From JASTVH01 sp042862465 (lineage in GTDB: Bacteria > Pseudomonadota > Gammaproteobacteria > Pseudomonadales > Oleiphilaceae): DNA of 64,000 bases. The notes beneath the pieces were generated by a model. That model searched no databases, had not been told where the DNA came from, and saw only the letters and a list, made by a program, of their open reading frames with translations. The stretch spans positions 402,863 to 466,862 of the forward strand of contig JASTVH010000004.1 of NCBI GenBank assembly GCA_042862465.1. The letters are read 5' to 3'. Shown in pieces: positions 61,807-64,000 of the stretch; within the stretch, counting starts at the first letter, position 1, and every line of letters starts with the position of its first letter. Made by a program: the position numbers and the translations under genes.

Positions 61807-63006
61807 ATGACGAATATTGACGAGGCGTTGGCGGTAATCAAGCGCGGGATTGATGAACTCTTGCCCGAAGAGGAGCTGGTGGAGAAGCTCAAGTCCGGGC
61901 GCAGGCTGAAGATCAAGGCGGGGTTTGATCCCACGGCGCCGGACCTTCATCTGGGGCATACCGTCCTCATTAACAAGTTGCGTCAATTTCAGGATCTCGG
62001 GCATGAGGTCATTTTCCTGATTGGTGATTTTACCGGGATGATCGGTGATCCCACTGGCAAAAGCGCCACGCGCCCGCCGCTGACGCCGGACGAGGTGGCG
62101 CGTAATGCCAAGACCTATAAAGAGCAGGTCTTCAAGATTCTGGATCCGGAAAAGACCACGGTCGCCTTCAATTCGGATTGGATGAATAAGCTGTCTGCGG
62201 CTGACATGATTCGGCTCGCCAGCCAGTACACCGTGGCACGCATGCTTGAGCGGGATGATTTTCACAAACGCTATGAGGCCGAACAGGCAATCGCGATCCA
62301 CGAATTCCTCTACCCGCTGGTGCAGGGGTACGACTCTGTGGCGCTGGAGGCGGATGTCGAACTGGGTGGCACCGACCAGAAATTCAATCTCCTCATGGGG
62401 CGGATTCTGCAGCGTCATTTTGGGCAGGAGCCTCAGGCGATCCTGACGATGCCGATCCTGGAAGGTCTGGACGGTGTCCAGAAAATGTCGAAGTCGCTGG
62501 GCAATTATGTGGGCGTTAATGATTCGCCGGGTGAAATGTTCACCAAACTGTTGTCCATCCCTGACGAACTGCTGTGGCGCTATTATGATCTGCTGAGTTT
62601 GCGCCCCCTCGATGAGGTGCGCGAGTATCAGGCGGCAATTGAGGGTGGTGCGAATCCCCAGGAGTATAAGCGTCTGCTGGCGGAAGAGATCATTGCCCGT
62701 TTTCATGGCGAGGAGGCTGCGCGTACAGCACACAAGTCAGCTGGCAATCAGATCAGACTTGGTGAGATTCCTGAAAATGTGCCGGAGGTGACTGTAGATG
62801 CGGGCGGGCAGGCGCAGCTCCCCATTGCGGCCGTATTGCGTATGGCTGAATTGGTGAAAAACAGCGCGGCTGCGCGGGATCTTTTGAAGCGTGGGGCGGT
62901 CTACATGGATGGTGAGCCCGCAGCTTCTGATGTGGTTATCCCGGCGGGTGAGGTCCACGTGTTGCAGGCCGGCAAAAAGAAGATTGCCAGGGTTACGCTG
63001 AAATAA
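61807..63006 (+). CDS. tyrS: Tyrosyl-tRNA synthetase
   Basis: This 399-residue class I synthetase has the HIGH-type motif LHLGHT preceded by KAGFDPTAPD, a KMSKS loop (QKMSKSLGNY) and a C-terminal S4 RNA-binding domain (RDLLKRGAVYMDGEPA). It belongs to the longer TyrS branch seen in many gammaproteobacteria. It sits just before the rRNA operon. Confidence 0.97.
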   Translation: MTNIDEALAVIKRGIDELLPEEELVEKLKSGRRLKIKAGFDPTAPDLHLGHTVLINKLRQFQDLGHEVIFLIGDFTGMIGDPTGKSATRPPLTPDEVARNAKTYKEQVFKILDPEKTTVAFNSDWMNKLSAADMIRLASQYTVARMLERDDFHKRYEAEQAIAIHEFLYPLVQGYDSVALEADVELGGTDQKFNLLMGRILQRHFGQEPQAILTMPILEGLDGVQKMSKSLGNYVGVNDSPGEMFTKLLSIPDELLWRYYDLLSLRPLDEVREYQAAIEGGANPQEYKRLLAEEIIARFHGEEAARTAHKSAGNQIRLGEIPENVPEVTVDAGGQAQLPIAAVLRMAELVKNSAAARDLLKRGAVYMDGEPAASDVVIPAGEVHVLQAGKKKIARVTLK

Positions 63007-63030
63007 TTTTGTGATCCGGTTAAAAAACGG

Positions 63031-63058
63031 TTGACCTGAAAATCAGGGGCCCTATAAT
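63031..63058 (+). promoter_or_regulatory. rRNA operon promoter P1
   Basis: TTGACC (63031-63036) and a perfect TATAAT (63053-63058) are 16 bp apart, followed by a GC-rich discriminator (GGCGCCCC) expected to make the promoter sensitive to ppGpp/DksA. An A-run lies just upstream of the -35 (63022-63027). Confidence 0.8.
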
Positions 63059-63184
63059 GGCGCCCCTCTTCACGACGAACTGCTCACAACGAGCGGCGAG
63101 TTGGAAAGAGCAACTCTTTGAAAAGGTTTGGTTTTTGAGGTTGGTCGCTTAAAGGTGGCGTTCAAAAAAGAAAACAAAAAAGAG

Positions 63185-63212
63185 TTGACAGCGAGGCGGA
63201 GCGATGTAGAAT
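63185..63212 (+). promoter_or_regulatory. rRNA operon promoter P2
   Basis: A perfect TTGACA (63185-63190) and TAGAAT (63207-63212) are 16 bp apart, followed by a GC-rich discriminator. Together with P1 this forms the usual tandem rRNA promoters. Confidence 0.75.
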
Positions 63213-63240
63213 ACGCGGCCTCGATTGAGCAGACGCTCAA

Positions 63241-63254
63241 ACGTTCTTTAACAA
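63241..63254 (+). promoter_or_regulatory. boxA antitermination site
   Basis: ACGTTCTTTAACAA is close to the rRNA boxA consensus TGCTCTTTAACAA, which recruits NusB and NusE (S10) so that untranslated rRNA is not prematurely terminated. It sits in the leader about 130 bp before 16S. Confidence 0.7.
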
Positions 63255-63386
63255 CTTGATCAAGCAATTCGTGTGGGCGCTGACTGGGATGATCGGCAAC
63301 GATTATCGAAGTCAGAACTACTCGGATATGAATTTGAGTGATTCGACTTTGAGCAAGTATTAAGTCCTATTGGACTTTGCAAGATT

Positions 63387-64000
<614 letters not shown>

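Overview
This window is a chromosomal segment of a GC-rich gammaproteobacterium. The block dksA-gluQ-cbrX-cbrA-cbrB-crcZ-pcnB-folK-panB-panC is the arrangement known from Pseudomonas and relatives. The rpsU-yqeY-dnaG-rpoD cluster and the series argC...erpA-anmK-M23 peptidase-tyrS-16S rRNA also fit the Pseudomonadales/Oceanospirillales. The start of the 16S gene has a Marinobacter/Alcanivorax-like look, but I cannot place the genus without a search. A VIT/vWA sortase-target-type protein at the left edge is of a kind mostly seen in marine Proteobacteria.

Layout. 1-9.7 kb: envelope and metabolic genes, almost all on the minus strand: VIT/vWA protein (cut by the window edge), DUF255 thioredoxin-fold protein, DUF6064 membrane protein, Tat-type aldo/keto reductase, MFS transporter, YcbL-type hydrolase, DUF1206 protein and RlpA-like lipoprotein. 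A 269-bp MITE-like element with perfect 32-bp terminal inverted repeats lies here. 9.7-19.6 kb: an accessory-looking segment with a zinc metallopeptidase, a diguanylate cyclase, two Crp/Fnr regulators, a DUF4398 lipoprotein and an OmpA-like lipoprotein, an orphan PTS enzyme I, a fatty-acid desaturase and a small beta-barrel protein. It is bounded by an imperfect 25-bp inverted repeat and adjoins a tRNA-Ile(CAT) gene. 19.6-32.9 kb: core information and metabolism: rpoD, dnaG, yqeY, rpsU; divergent tsaD, plsY, folB and a folK-type gene; then pgi, panC, panB, folK and pcnB.

33.0-39.7 kb: the CbrAB carbon/nitrogen control system. It has the small overlapping gene cbrX, the SSF-fused kinase cbrA, the NtrC-type regulator cbrB and, in the gap before pcnB, an unannotated crcZ-type sRNA. 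The sRNA shows a near-consensus sigma-54 promoter, several A-rich CA motifs and an intrinsic terminator. gluQ and dksA follow. 39.9-47.8 kb: sfsA, a Rieske/cyclic-nucleotide-binding/pentapeptide cluster, a fused kinase/ATPase, PBP1b with a TPR lipoprotein, and a DUF4382 lipoprotein. 48.0-51.1 kb: an ECF sigma factor, an anti-sigma factor, an unknown charged exported protein and a TPR/beta-barrel outer-membrane protein in one operon. This is the least explained multigene unit in the window.

51.1-64 kb: hemL-thiE-thiD-hemJ in overlapping minus-strand order; a CLC transporter; argC with a DUF6776 coiled-coil protein, a bactofilin and erpA; anmK and an M23 endopeptidase; tyrS; and tandem rRNA promoters leading into the 5' part of a 16S rRNA gene that runs off the window. 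I found no transposase, phage gene or CRISPR array.
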